From Enoplosus armatus (taxonomy: Eukaryota > Chordata > Actinopteri > Centrarchiformes > Enoplosidae), in contig NC_092182.1 of the NCBI RefSeq assembly GCF_043641665.1, forward strand, positions 14,585,456 through 14,649,455: a DNA stretch of 64,000 nt, written 5' to 3'. Position 1 is the first letter of the stretch, and the number at the start of each line of letters is the position of its first letter. Below the pieces are notes generated by a model. That model saw nothing but the letters and a program-made list of their open reading frames with translations, had not been told where the DNA came from and did not search any database. The translations under genes and the position numbers were made by a program. Below are positions 36,374-48,900 of the stretch, one piece after another.

Positions 36374-39300
36374 GGAAACTGAGAAGCCCAAACCAATTGC
36401 TGCTTCTGCCAGCCCTGGAAAGGACAGTTCGACATAAAGGTGATACAAGAGGTTTCTGTGCACAAGTGATACAGGTGCATTAACAGCAGCAAGCAGTCAG
36501 TCCTGTCATCAAAGATCTCCCAGTATGACAGGAGATTTTTATCCCCAGCACACAGACCCCATCTGAGAGGAATATTTGTGTCTGCACTGGCAGAGCTCCA
36601 ACCTCAGGACCACCTCCTGGAACTGATGTCCATCCATCAATATTACAACTGGTCATTAACTTATAAATTATGATAATGTAAAAAATCATAACTGCCATGC
36701 TCCTGACTGACCCTGACCTCAAGATGAGGAGATCCTGTATACTGTCACACCACATTCAATTGGACTGTAGTGTAATTGTGGGACTGATAAAATGCCTTAT
36801 GAAATATAGAACTGCTTAACCTTAATTTTTCTTTTTGTTTTTTTTTATTTATCTATTTTTTGTGATGTACACTACAATAGAACAACATGAGGCTTAAACA
36901 AAAAAGTGTAAGAAAGGTAAATTTTTTACCCAGAGACATATGCTATTGATATGTTATAGTATTATAGTTGTTGGTATCACAACAAACAACTTTAGATATT
37001 CTGCATTTGCATAATGCTGCCCATTTCAACATTATAGTTTGTATCTGTTGATGGATTAAGCTGTCAAGTGTTATGACACACAGCCTCATGAATGAAATCT
37101 AAATAGTGCATTATGCCAGAAGATGATAAATTAGGACAAATTGAGACATTTCTTTGGCTTATAGAAACAACATGGCCGGACCTGTCTGTGCCAGGTCGAA
37201 ATTGTGCCTTAGTTGGGCTACGAAGTGCTCTTTTTTTATGGTTGCCTTTGTTTACAAGTTATTAATTAATTGTTGAGGTTTTCACTGCAGTGTTCATCTC
37301 GGCCCTCTGCTGGGCACAGTGCTTTACACTGATATTAACTCCATATGCCTACCAGTTTATTTTTAATTAACAGGAAAAGATAAATGTTTTTATTTGTTTG
37401 TTAATGGTGTATTCTAATTCACATGGATATCACTGTGAAAACAAGGTACAAGTTAGATTTTAGCATCCAATATACCTTTTGCCAAATGTTTGTTGATTTT
37501 CATGAGAACAGATGGGAGGATTATCAGATACTAGCAGTATAAATCCAACTGATCGTGGCTGATTTAAGCTTGTCCCAGATATATGGGGATAAGTAACAAG
37601 AATTGTTAATACAGAAATGCCAAAAATATGTTTACTTTCCATTATAAATTGTCTTATCCACAATTCTTTTGTAAGGGATCCTTTTGCAAATGTTTGTATT
37701 TATGTTTTTAAAAAAGTGGACCATTGGCCGATGTACTGTTATCAGATTTGTTTTTAACTCTCAAAAATCTCAAATATCAGTCTCAGAAATCCAGTATTGG
37801 ATTTGTACACAATTATCAGTTTGTTTGTTTGTTGTTGTGTAGTTTGATTCGCTTGCACTACAGCTTGTGTCGGGGTTCCTGCCAGTGACACTGTGTTGAT
37901 AGCAACTACTGTAGCTACATCTTCATAGTTTCACACTGAAGCTAGCTGAGCAGTTTCAAATGTATACAGTTGCTTCTGTATTTATTCTGTATGGCAGTCT
38001 GCTCAAAAAAGTATAGTATACCTAAAATGAGTTATGATACCAGTGGGCAGGTATAGGAATGACTCACAAACTGAGAATCACACGTCTTTTTATGTATGCT
38101 GCAAACTTTTGAAATTCTGCACTTTAACCAACAACTAATTTTCTGTTGAGGTGGATATGGTGTTATTCCATGTACATGAAGTGAACTTGTGTTCTGTTGC
38201 TGGATACAGAAGCCTGTAAGGAGTACAGTTGGTACAGTACATTGCATTGCATTATATTGTGGTGTTTTTCCATTTAGTGTGTCATGTTAGAGATGTGTTC
38301 ACTGTGAATCTTGTCTGAAAAGAAGTTATGATTGTTATACCTTCCTTGGCTTTTAACTAGCATTTTAAAAATGATCTAACGTTTTATTTAGTTTGTCATC
38401 TTTAAAGAGGTAAGAGAGCGCAAGAGCAAAGATTACTGAACAAAGTAATCAGATCTAACTGAAGTTAACACAGTAACATTGGTTTCTGTGGTATACATAG
38501 AGGTGGGAGAAAGATGTCATGTATATTGCAGATAATTTGACCCCAAAGTACTAGCTAATGCCAATGATCATCACCATTTACATTTCAATAGTAGGCGATA
38601 AATCAATACGTTAAAGGTAAAAGAGGAGCCATACCATGTTTTTTCATTGTGAATGTGTGTGTTTTTGTAATTGGACATGATGTCGTCTTCATCCCACAAC
38701 TTGATTAAGACTGAACATTTGCTTGGCTTTGGCATTTTTACTTTTGTACCACTCCACCGCTCTGTTTTAGAAGCAGCTTTGTTTCAGTGTTAATTAGGAA
38801 ATTCCCTTAATTTAAAAGCCTTATTTTACCAAAGTGTTTTGATTGTGTTGTTCAAAACAAAGTGTGAAAATAATGAAAGGGTTGCACAGGATTTAATGTT
38901 TTGTATTTAACATTTCATATTCACCTTTTACATCGGAGCATTTCAATATTAAAAAAGGAATTTGAACGTATTTTTTCTGTTTCTGGAGACTGTTGCCTGC
39001 TGGGAGCTTTTATCTTAATGACAGGGACATCCTCAGCTTTTACACCTACTGCTGGGGTCTTTGAATGCTGGTGCCGGTGTTAACAACACAGTTTTACTCT
39101 GTCGTATCTGTATCAAACATACTGATGACTGTATGCACTTTACAACAAAGATACATGAGAAAACGGGGTATAAGGTATTCCAAGTGGATATCACAGCTAG
39201 TAAATATGTAAGAAAGAGAAGAAAGTTAAAAAAAACAAATCTAACAATATCATGATGCCCGAGGGTTAAACTTATGAGACAGTGTTCCACATATAGACAC

Positions 39301-40893
39301 AGTTTTTATGGCCTTGCAACTGTGAAGTCTGAAGATTCAGGGAATCCAGATAGATTCTAAAAGTGGCTTTAAATACACTGAAGTTTTCAAAAATCTTCCT
39401 TTAAATCAACAGATACACTTCTTCTTTGAGTTTTAAGTTTCATCATATTTTTACAAAAAGCACATTAAGTATCCAAATCAAAAAATATTTCCACTGAATA
39501 ACATGCACTATTTTAAAACAATATGTTTATCTTGTGTGCTTGTTTCTGACCATTTCAGCAGGAAGTGACGTATGGGTGCTTAGTGTTGTTTTGTGCAGCT
39601 CGTAATGTGGTCCGAGGAGGAACAGACGGTTTAGAGACCGTGGGGGGCTTAATATATAGCAGACGGAGACACTCATCAAGATTTCTTTGCATTTCATGAC
39701 TTTCTCGTGTGACAGCTTCTATATAATCTTTACTTTTGGTTGAAATTTTCTGACCAAGGAACGGTGACGGTACAGGTAGTTTGTCTTGTCAGTAAAACGA
39801 TGTCTAGCTAGAGTCAGGCTAACTGCACGATTTCTCCTCTCAGTTTAAAAAGCTAGCTACCTCCAGCATCGACCCCGAAGCCTTTCAGCAACATTTCCCA
39901 TCACTGGCAAACAGCAATGCAGAAGACATGACGACGAAGCAGACAGCCTCGTCCTTCTGTCAGTGAACGTGTCTAACAATTGTCTCCTTTGTGTTGGTAT
40001 GTTTTCTCCTGGCGCTGCATCCTTAATGCATCGTGTCTCCTAACGTTACAGCGTCCCATTGTACGGAGATTAAGCTAGTCGAAGAGCGACACGTCCAGCT
40101 AATGTTAGCTTTCTTGCATATTTTGACAAATTTACACTGGTCAGTTTACTACAGATTGTTTGTCCTTCATCCTCGGAGGTTAACATTTTAATGTAACTGA
40201 ACACTTTTTTAATTAACCTGTATCCCTCCACAGCCACATTCAGTACTAAATTGTCAAACCATACTTACCTGGCTGACATCAACAACCACGGTACAGTTCG
40301 CTGTTTTCAGGCCGACCTCAAGCACCTGGAGCAGTGTTCATTGTCAATTTAATGCTGTGGTGAAATGGATTTGAAGGATTACTTACTTGCTAAGGACTAA
40401 ACTGTCCAGTGAAGCCTTCACTTTTAAACCAATTGTTTTCTTTCTAAGATGCACACGCAGAATTTTAAACTATCCCTGTTCACCTAATCAAGGCAGAAAT
40501 GCCCTGCAGTAATCTTAAAGAAACACAAGGTGTCTTTTACAAGCTGGATCATATTTGTGTCATTCCAATGTGTTATGAATATAAAGTAATTATCAAGTGA
40601 ATTGCTGACATCTGGACACATAAGTCCACCGAAACTTTTTGTTCCTGTTCCTCTTATCAGCCATGTAGCTGGTGAGAATGTCAATGGGAATGGTTAAAAC
40701 TATGAAAATAAGAGGTAGGTTTTAAAAACTGTGATTGTAAAACTGGTTAAGACAAAGCCAACGACTGAACCACATCTACTTGATGGATTGGGATGTCGAT
40801 GTCTGTGAACATTGTCAAATAAATATAAATACTACATGAGTAGTACCTAAATGATGGGCTCTCAGCCAATGCACTTTCTACCACTTTTCCTAG
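36374..40893. other. hyal2 3' UTR, spacer and abhd14a upstream region
   Basis: The left part is presumed hyal2 3' UTR. From about 36900 to 39500 the sequence is AT-rich with no coding exon I can support; hyal1 and hyal3, neighbours of HYAL2 in human, are not here. The region around 39550-40100 is more GC-balanced, with GCTAGCTA-like texture, and is the likely abhd14a promoter. The abhd14a coding exon follows an acceptor ending at 40893. Confidence 0.5.
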
Positions 40894-40911
40894 ATCGTTG
40901 ATCTTGACGAA

Positions 40912-41603
40912 ATGAATTTCTTGCGTAATCGTCTTGTTGTTCTGGGCCTGGTGTTGTTGGCCACGTTGCTGCTGTACCTGCTGCTGCCGTCCATTCGCCA
41001 GGGCAGCATGGAGCCGTCTCTTGAAGCTCAAAGAATGGGGCTGATGGCCACCCCCCCTCCTCCGCTCCCAACCATCAACGTGTCCATTCGCACTGGACAG
41101 CTACCGGGGGACCCTCCACTGTTCTTCAGAGAGGCGTTACCTGTTGATGGAGCTGGACGACAGATACTGCCGAGGTGAGTTGACACAAGTGGAGACCGAC
41201 TTAGAACATTTTGGGAGCTATTATTTAATTCCATACCAGTTTTCTGAGTGAACACACCTGACAGTGAAGTGGTTTATTGATAAGTTTGAAATGCCTACAA
41301 ACACAGGTAGTGATTATGATTTCTCTTTGCAGGCTGCAAGTGGTCCTCCTTCATGGCCAGGCCTTCACGTCCAAAACCTGGGAAGAACTCGGTACAATGG
41401 CCCTGCTAGCAACAAATGGCTATCAGGCCTTAGCGATGGACCTGCCAGGTAGGCACATAATCAGCACTAATGTTAGTGAAAGTAATGATGATATCACTTA
41501 AAACTGGATTAAACACAAACCTTTCATCATGAAATGTATGGTGTGGTACACTAATTGAACCAGATTCAATTTTGAGAGCAGTATTACTTAAATTTTATAC
41601 TGA

Positions 41604-41645
<42 letters not shown>

Positions 41646-43613
41646 TGTATATTCCCAAGGCAAAGATGAAAATCTAACAATGTACAAATTCCTAAATGGG
41701 TTTACAGTGTTGCACAAGGCTTAAATTTGGGTTGACACAAGCAGAGCAATTAGTACATGCAGTCTGGTGATGGCGCCACCACATGTCAATCTAAACAGAT
41801 GGATAATCAGCCCGAATGACTCAAAACACCTGCCCGGGTGTGCTTTTCAATAAAGTTTGCAACACAAAAATATAGATAGATAGTGAATGGGTCGGAATAC
41901 ATTCAAAATCTATTGCATACATATTTCAAAGCACATAGGCTGTTGTCTTAGCATCTAAGCACACACATTTTGTAATTACATTTATTTAAAAATAACAATA
42001 ATAATAATAATAATGTGTTTTCTTCCACAAATTCCTCTTCCTCTTTGAGGGTACGGAAAATCGCCGGATTCAGATGCTCTGAAGACCGACCAGAATCGGG
42101 TGGACCTCCTTTCAAGGTTCATGGAGTCTTTGGGCGTCAGGGCAGCTGTGCTTTTGAGCCCCTCCATGAGTGGACATTACTCCATCCCCTTCCTCATGAA
42201 GAACAGCGCTCAGCTACATGGCTTCATTCCCATAGCACCGGTCGGTACCCGCAGTTACACTCCGCAGCAGTACCAAACTATTCAGGTGAGGGTGGTAAAG
42301 ATTGTGTTGAAGTGACTGTGATGATTAATATATTCAAATGGAAACAACAGACATTATGGAATCGTGCCATTAGTTGTGTGTTTTGTGAGTAAACAAACTT
42401 CTCTGGTGTTTCTCTTGACGTTAGAAGGGTGGTTAACATTTACAGGAACAAGAACTGTTCCTGTAATGTGGACTACACACCAGTGAGGCATGGCTTGATT
42501 AAACCCACTAGAGGGCCCCATTTTGTATGTAACATGTAACCTTTAATCACACAGCAGACTACATGTGGTCACTATAAAACTCTGCTCCAGTGTTGGAATA
42601 CTCCTTTGCCCCAGGTTTGCTGTGTGTGACTTAGTTTGTCATTTTAAAGGAATTGTTCAACATTTTGGGAAATGAAATCATTGGTTAGAGTTAGACGAGG
42701 CTGGGCTCAGTAACCTCCTGGAGCCTTGTCATTATGAGGTTGCCAGGCAACCAGCAGTGATTCCAGGAAGTTTCTGCACAGAGTAAAGAAATAAACCACA
42801 CAAACCACAAGGTGTCGTTTTTTACACTTAAGTTTTTGTATGGATTAAACAAACAAGATATAACGTGTTTATTAGTGAACTTTAGAAGTGTCAGAAGGCT
42901 TCTTTTGAGTATTGTTGAAATGTTGGTGGGAAACTAGTAATTTATTAATAATCAATAAATATTTATAATAACATTAAAATACCAAACATTTGCTGGTTAT
43001 AACTTTATTAATGTGAATGATTGCTGCTTACTGCTGGTTAGATAAAGTAAGCATCTTTGATAGCACTTTGGCCTTTTGTAACATACGATGCTATATTATT
43101 ACTATGCTTGTATTTTGTGACATTTTAAGGACTGAGTGATTGATTTAACATAAATAAAAATCAGAATTTGCTGCCGTATTTGAAAGTCAGCATGGTGTCT
43201 TCTTGTAGTATCATTATGATGTCTGTTCCCTTTGGACTTTCGCAAGATACTTTCACTACATATATGAGAGGCTGGCAACAGTTTAGTCATTAACAGTAGG
43301 TATATAAGTATGTCAGAAGTCTGTGTGCATTTTTACAAAGTTGTATGTTGATACTGGTCTATACATATGTGAAAATCTTTTATGCTGTGTAGTCTCTCTC
43401 TTTGACTTATCTCCCGTGTGTGCTTTTCAGACTCCCACTCTGATTGTGTTTGGAGCCCTGGACACAAATCTGGGTGCTCAGTCCCACAAGAACCTCATAC
43501 AACTTCCACATCACCTTGTGCTAAAGCTAGAAGGAGCTCGCCATGCCTGCTACATGGACAAACCCAGAGAATTTCACCAAGGACTGATCGACTTCCTCAG
43601 CAAACTGAAGTGA
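40912..43613 (+). CDS. abhd14a: ABHD14A, membrane-anchored alpha/beta hydrolase
   Basis: A small alpha/beta-hydrolase-fold protein with an N-terminal membrane anchor; its physiological substrate is not established. Exons 40912-41174, 41333-41448, 42050-42285 and 43431-43613 join in frame to 265 residues (human about 271). A hydrophobic segment at about 8-27 (LVVLGLVLLATLLLYLLL) predicts a type II signal anchor. It is followed by a Pro-rich linker, FFREALPV, LLHGQAFTSKTWEELGT and AMDLPGYGKSPDS. The nucleophile elbow LLSPSMSGHY puts the serine at S165. The remaining triad candidates are D216 in VFGALD and H243 in EGARHACYMDKP. The elbow sequence and the N-terminal anchor separate it from soluble ABHD14B. 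It sits directly upstream of acy1 on the same strand, as in human, where read-through transcripts join the two. A polyadenylation signal is at 44195-44200. Confidence 0.95.
41606..41644. repeat. (TA)n microsatellite in abhd14a intron 2
   Basis: An uninterrupted AT/TA dinucleotide run of about 39 bases. It is likely to be length-variable. Confidence 0.95.
42645..42930. repeat. Common fish interspersed repeat in abhd14a intron 3
   Basis: The segment opens with TTCAACATTTTGGGAAATGA and GAGTTAGACGAGG. It continues with ATGAGGTTGCCAGGCAACCA and GGATTAAACAAACAAGATAT, a series I recognise from a very frequent repeat of spiny-rayed fish. The middle seems shortened. No target duplication was identified and the class is not assigned. 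Confidence 0.6.
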
Positions 43614-44200
43614 GAGGAGACAGACGGATGGGAACAAAGAGGAACACATGTCATCTTATCTATGGTTTAGTGTAGTGACAATTTTGCTAAAAAATACTAA
43701 GATCAGCATTATTCTCATATTATCGTCATCCGAAGCAAAGAACATTGGCATGGGAGTACGTTTTAATACATGGAAAATGGCATGTCAAATCTGTTAACAA
43801 TGTGACAGTTAACAATACAGTATTTCAGATGTTTCCAAACTTAATTGTAGTTATTTTTTCAGTTTTCCACAATGTCACCCAAACATACCAGAGTAGCTCA
43901 GCTTGTTGTAAAAATAACTTCAGACTTGTTTAGTGGTGAGTTTTGTTTCATGTGTTTCATGTCTCTCTTTGCATGTAAAAACATGGAATGTGTTTGCTTC
44001 TCTGTTACCATTTTTGTAGGTGACATGTAGGTTTACTGTAAATATACAAATGTAGCAGGTGCCTGTGTTTAAATAGCTTCAGTTCGCTTCACATTCGACA
44101 AACAGATTTGTATATTAAGATCTGGTAACCATTCCAGCTTCCAAGAAAACACATGCCGTTCTCAACAAAAGCAAACAGAATTGATGCACACTGTAATAAA

Positions 44201-45480
44201 AAATGTATAAAAGAATATGGACTATATAAAATGACAAAAAAAAATAGCTCACATTTGTTTATATAATGAAGTTATATGTAATATATTTGCAATGAGTTTG
44301 GACAATCATGCAAAAAAATTAAAATAAGATATATGCATAGCTTCAAATAAAAACAAAAATTTAGTGTTTTGTATGTTTAAGTTGATAAAATTGTTTTGGG
44401 AACTGCAGGTTATTTTGATGTATTTACATAACCATTTGCATTTTTTGCAGTGTTTAAAATTACCAAATCATTGCTTGTTCTGAGAACAAATCTGTTTACA
44501 TAAGCACTTTACTTAAGCACAATTATAAGATACTTATTTTCTTGAGTATTTACATTTTAAGCTACTTTATACTTCAACTCCACTACATTTTAGAGGTAAA
44601 TATTGTGTTTTTCTTTATATTATACTTTTTACTCAGGTACATTTATCTGCTATACTTTCAGATAAAGATTTTACATACAAAAATATGACCAGTTTATAAA
44701 GTATGCATTGCTGTAGATCAAAATACCCCAAATTATATGAAGTAGTTAAAATGTCCTCCATCCTGAGAGCTACATTAAAATGCTGCTTACATGTTAGTGT
44801 ATTGTTAAATAATATATTAACAGTCTGAAAGGGGCCAATCTGCAGTAGTACTTATACTTTTGATACTCAATGTGTATTGTTTACTTTTACTTAAGTAAAA
44901 GTTACTGCACAGTTGACAGTTAAATAATTCTAAGAGTTAGAAATTAAGTGCAAAGTACACCCCTTACAGTTCTGATGTCGGCTGTACTATTTATTTGTAC
45001 CAGCTGTTTTAACATTTGTTATAAATATAGTGTATTACAAATATAGTAAATATAATTGTGACAGTAGGAGTTAGGGATGAAGAATGTGCCTGTCCAGGTC
45101 AGGAGTTGTGCATGATTTTGAATTAATCCACCAATTATATCATAGAGACAATTCATACTACACATAAACACTGATGCATGATGGACTATTAAAAATAACT
45201 GGTTAACATTTTACAGTTTTATAGATTACTTCTTTCTGATACCATAACATAACCTATATGATGAAATCATAATTTTATTTTCAATGGTTGGTGACCCTTT
45301 TTGCAGTTTGCTTGGTCAGGCCGCACATATAATGTGCCCAAGCTTATACATATTTATTCTGAAATAATACATTTTTATGTTAATGCCTCAAAACATTTTA
45401 AAACATTTATTTAACATTCAGTCATCATGCCAGAAAAGTAGTGTCTTTCCGGGGAGACTGGTCTTTTATTTTGAAGGGCA
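44201..45480. other. abhd14a-acy1 intergenic spacer
   Basis: An AT-rich spacer with no coding exon seen; it includes the hAT-type fragment. The right end, from about 45430, merges into the acy1 promoter and first exon. Confidence 0.5.
44500..44925. repeat. hAT-type repeat fragment between abhd14a and acy1
   Basis: It contains AACTCCACTACATTTTAGAG, TTTTTACTCAGGTACATTTA and TTACTTTTACTTAAGTAAAA, the AAGTA-rich pattern of the same broad family as the element at 20391-20887. Clear inverted ends and target duplications were not found, so this is probably a decayed or partial copy. Confidence 0.5.
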
Positions 45481-45529
45481 GGGACAGGCCCGGCTGTCAC
45501 GAGGAAGCTGCGGACGTTGACTGCAGATG
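45480..45529 (+). other. acy1: Candidate first exon (end) of acy1 with upstream ATG
   Basis: CGGACGTTGACTGCAGATG ends at 45529 before a donor GTGAGTAC. The next exon starts at 45937 after TGTCCTCAG and carries the main ATG 20 bases in. Splicing them makes a four-codon upstream ORF, MSSK and stop, that ends 8 bases before the main ATG. The transcript structure is inferred from splice sites only. Confidence 0.45.
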
Positions 45530-45956
45530 GTGAGTACTGAGAGTAATAACTAACTAACAAAACAATAATTAAATCACTCTACGTTGTTCGTTGTCTTGTA
45601 AGCCCTGTTTACCACAACCAGTCTAAGCTAGCCATAGCTTTTGTGCGGCTAAAGAGAGCATAATAAGTTGACTACAAGGCTAGCTAGCGATTTTAGCATA
45701 AAGCTGGTCGACCAGCAGCGAAGCTTTCAGCAGGTACGGCAGCTAATGGTAATGTCACAGGCTGCTGGCCTGGCATCTAACGGTCAACGGCGATAACAGG
45801 AGCTAGCGTTTGATAAAACAGCTCTAGAAGACACTGATTAGACATTTCTCACGTTATTATGCTTGATTGTAGTGTGTCGTTGTGTATGTGTGCGTGTGTG
45901 TTTTCTTTTACAACGGTATTCTCTCTGTGTCCTCAGAGCAGTAAATAAATCACACC

Positions 45957-48900
45957 ATGCTGCCTGACAAAGATGGTCCAGGTGTCGGAGGTGGAAAAAG
46001 CTTTCCTGAGGGAGAAGACCCCTCTGTGAGTCTGTTCAGAGAGTACCTTCGCCTCAAAACCGTCCACCCGAACCCCGACTATGGTGAGATATCTTCATCA
46101 CAATATACACTGAAATCAAGCCATGCCCTTTGGAAATGTCACAGTTGGATTTTTGGCATTTCTCTTTGTTTGGTAGAAGTCAAAACAACTGTTGAACTAT
46201 GCACCTTGATGAGGGCGAATGGTGTGTTCACACAACACAGCATTTTCTATGTTCATATTATAGCTGTGAAAAAAGTTCCAGTGTGAAATTATTTATCAAA
46301 GTCCAATTCTTATCTGCATCTGTTAGACATTAAATACTTCCATGTGTATGTATGAAGCTCGTGGTATTGAAAAGAAAGCTGAGCTGCTGAGCAAGGATCT
46401 CACTTAGCCGGTCAAAACTTGTTTTTGATACTCACCTGTGGGTAAAGAAAAAAACAACCAAGAAAAAAACTACTACCCTGACCAAAAGAATGGGATGGCA
46501 GCTGAGAGTGTTTTGTCTGCAGGAAGGCTGGCCTCAATCGTCATGATAGGGTACTGTACCTCAGAGGACCTTGTGTTGGCTCAGGTTCATTTTCAGGATT
46601 CGTTGGGAACAACTAGGAGGAGGCCTTGCATGCTTGAGGGACTATATTATTATAATAATAATAATAATAATACACTTTATTTATATAGCACTTATAGCAC
46701 AAACAAGTTTACTTATCCAATGCAGTCAAGAAATAGAAACATAGATAAAAGACAATGAATAAAAACAAATCTTAAGAATAAATAAATGGATAAAAGCATA
46801 AAACAAAAAGAAAAACTCTAATTAAAAGCCATTTTATAAAAATTTGTTTTTAGAGTTTTAAAAGAGGTCACTGAGGTAGCTTGTTGATTCCCAATGGAAG
46901 GTTATTCCACAATTGAGGAGCCCTTATGTTAAATGCCCTACTACCCTCTGTCTCAAGCCTTGCCCTGCAGATCTCACCAGTGCACTGAGGCGAGACAAGG
47001 GTAAAATGTGCTCGTATAATTTGAGTTCTTGTTAGAACCCTATCGGTGGTATTTTTATACAAGTTGGAGGCAGTTTATTGATTGATTTCTGGGGCAGTCC
47101 GGCAAATGATGAGTTACAGTAATCTAGATGGCTGGAAAACAAGTGCATGAATGAGAGTTTCTGTGTCACTGATGAAAGAAATGATCTAATCTTGGCAATA
47201 CTCCTGATACTCTCCCAGTTGGCCTTTACACAATTATTAAGATTTAAACAGACTGTTCTGCTATCTGTTAATTCATATACAGACGCTGCTCTTCAGTTCC
47301 TGGACAGAATGGCGGAGGAGCTTGGGCTACCCATGAAAAAGATTGAGGTGTGTGTCAGTGATGGTAATTTAATCCACGTAGAAAACAGAGAGATATTAGT
47401 AACACAGTGGGCCTCATCTGTCGTTCCCTCTCCCTCCAGGTTTGTCCAGGCAGAGTCGTGTCGATCATGACATGGGAAGGCACGGACCTAACCTTGAAAT
47501 CCATCTTACTGAATTCCCACACAGATGTTGTACCTGTTTTCCAGGTATGGCGTCTGTCTCTGTTCACAGCGCTGCAATCCTGTTATTATCTGTAATAGAC
47601 ATGAAAAAAATAGATGTGATATCAATCTCTTCTCCAGGAACATTGGAAATACGATGCTTTCAGTGCTTTCAAAGATGCAGAGGGCAACATTTATGCCCGG
47701 GGATCACAGGACATGAAATGTGTAACTATACAGTGGGTATAAACTGCCTTGATAACTTGTTTTAGTAAACAGGATTTGTGCTCTAGTGTTGTTGTGATCT
47801 TCACTTTAAATTATGTGCTATGTGAAACACCCACTCACTCAACCTGCATACTGTCAGTTCAGGCTCCATTTCTTATTTCTGTCGTAACTCTGCCGTGTCT
47901 TCTTTTGCTCTTCGCAGGTACATCCAGGCAATCAAAAGACTGAAGGCAGAGGGACGGAAACTTATGCGCACTGTGCACTTAATGTTTGTTCCTGGTGAGA
48001 TATCTATTTGTCTCCTCTATTTGTACACATCCTTCGTCCACCCACACGCTTATTTTGCCTGATTAGACTTCTTCTCAAAAGAGTGAAGGCGTGTTCAGAC
48101 TGTGCTTGATTGACACCTTCCTCACTCTCCTGGTAGTTTTTTTACCTTCCATCAACAAAATTGCCCTGCGGGTAAAGGAAAAAAGGATATGATTTCATGG
48201 TTCTGATACGAGTGACGAATAAATAGTAATCAAGACGATCATACACTAAACAGTGAATGAGAGCAACACTACAGTTTTTGGTCAGGTAGTGTGATAATGT
48301 ATTAAACGTGGTAATAAAACATGCTAGAAAAAGTTAAATAAATGTGAACTCTGGCCACCGAGTGCTTCGGGGCTGGAAACGCAAAACAGGAAACGCATGC
48401 TTGAATGCGTCCATCGTTCGGGCTCTGGGAGATGGAGCGAATATTCGTCGGACGGAAATGTAATGGGACTGTACCTTTGGGGCGGAACAAATCTGTGCCG
48501 GTGTGCCCCTTGTTATGTAGTGGCATGGGTGGAAAAACACGCTTAGTGTGGTGCAAGCGACATGTGAGGCAGCAGGTATGACACTGAATCTCAGCTGATC
48601 CAAAACTACACACAAGCAGAGCTTAAACTACTCGATTAATCTATGACATTAACAACTATTTTTCTCTTTCATTTTTAGATGAAGAAGTTGGAGGTCACAA
48701 GGGAATGGAAACATTTGTGAAGCATCCAGAGTTCAAAAAATTAAACATTGGCTTTGCGCTTGATGAAGGTAAATAAATAACTTCAACATCTTGACACTGA
48801 AGGTCACCAGGCTACTTGAAACTGAGTTTATGCCACGGACAATTCAGTTGTTTGTTTTAGAATTGTACATCTTGACACCTCAAAACATTTCTGCCAATAG

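Noticed and set aside
36374..39500. Possible hyal1/hyal3 downstream of hyal2, as in human
   Set aside because: No DWEEW-type hyaluronidase core or EGF-like cysteine pattern on either strand.
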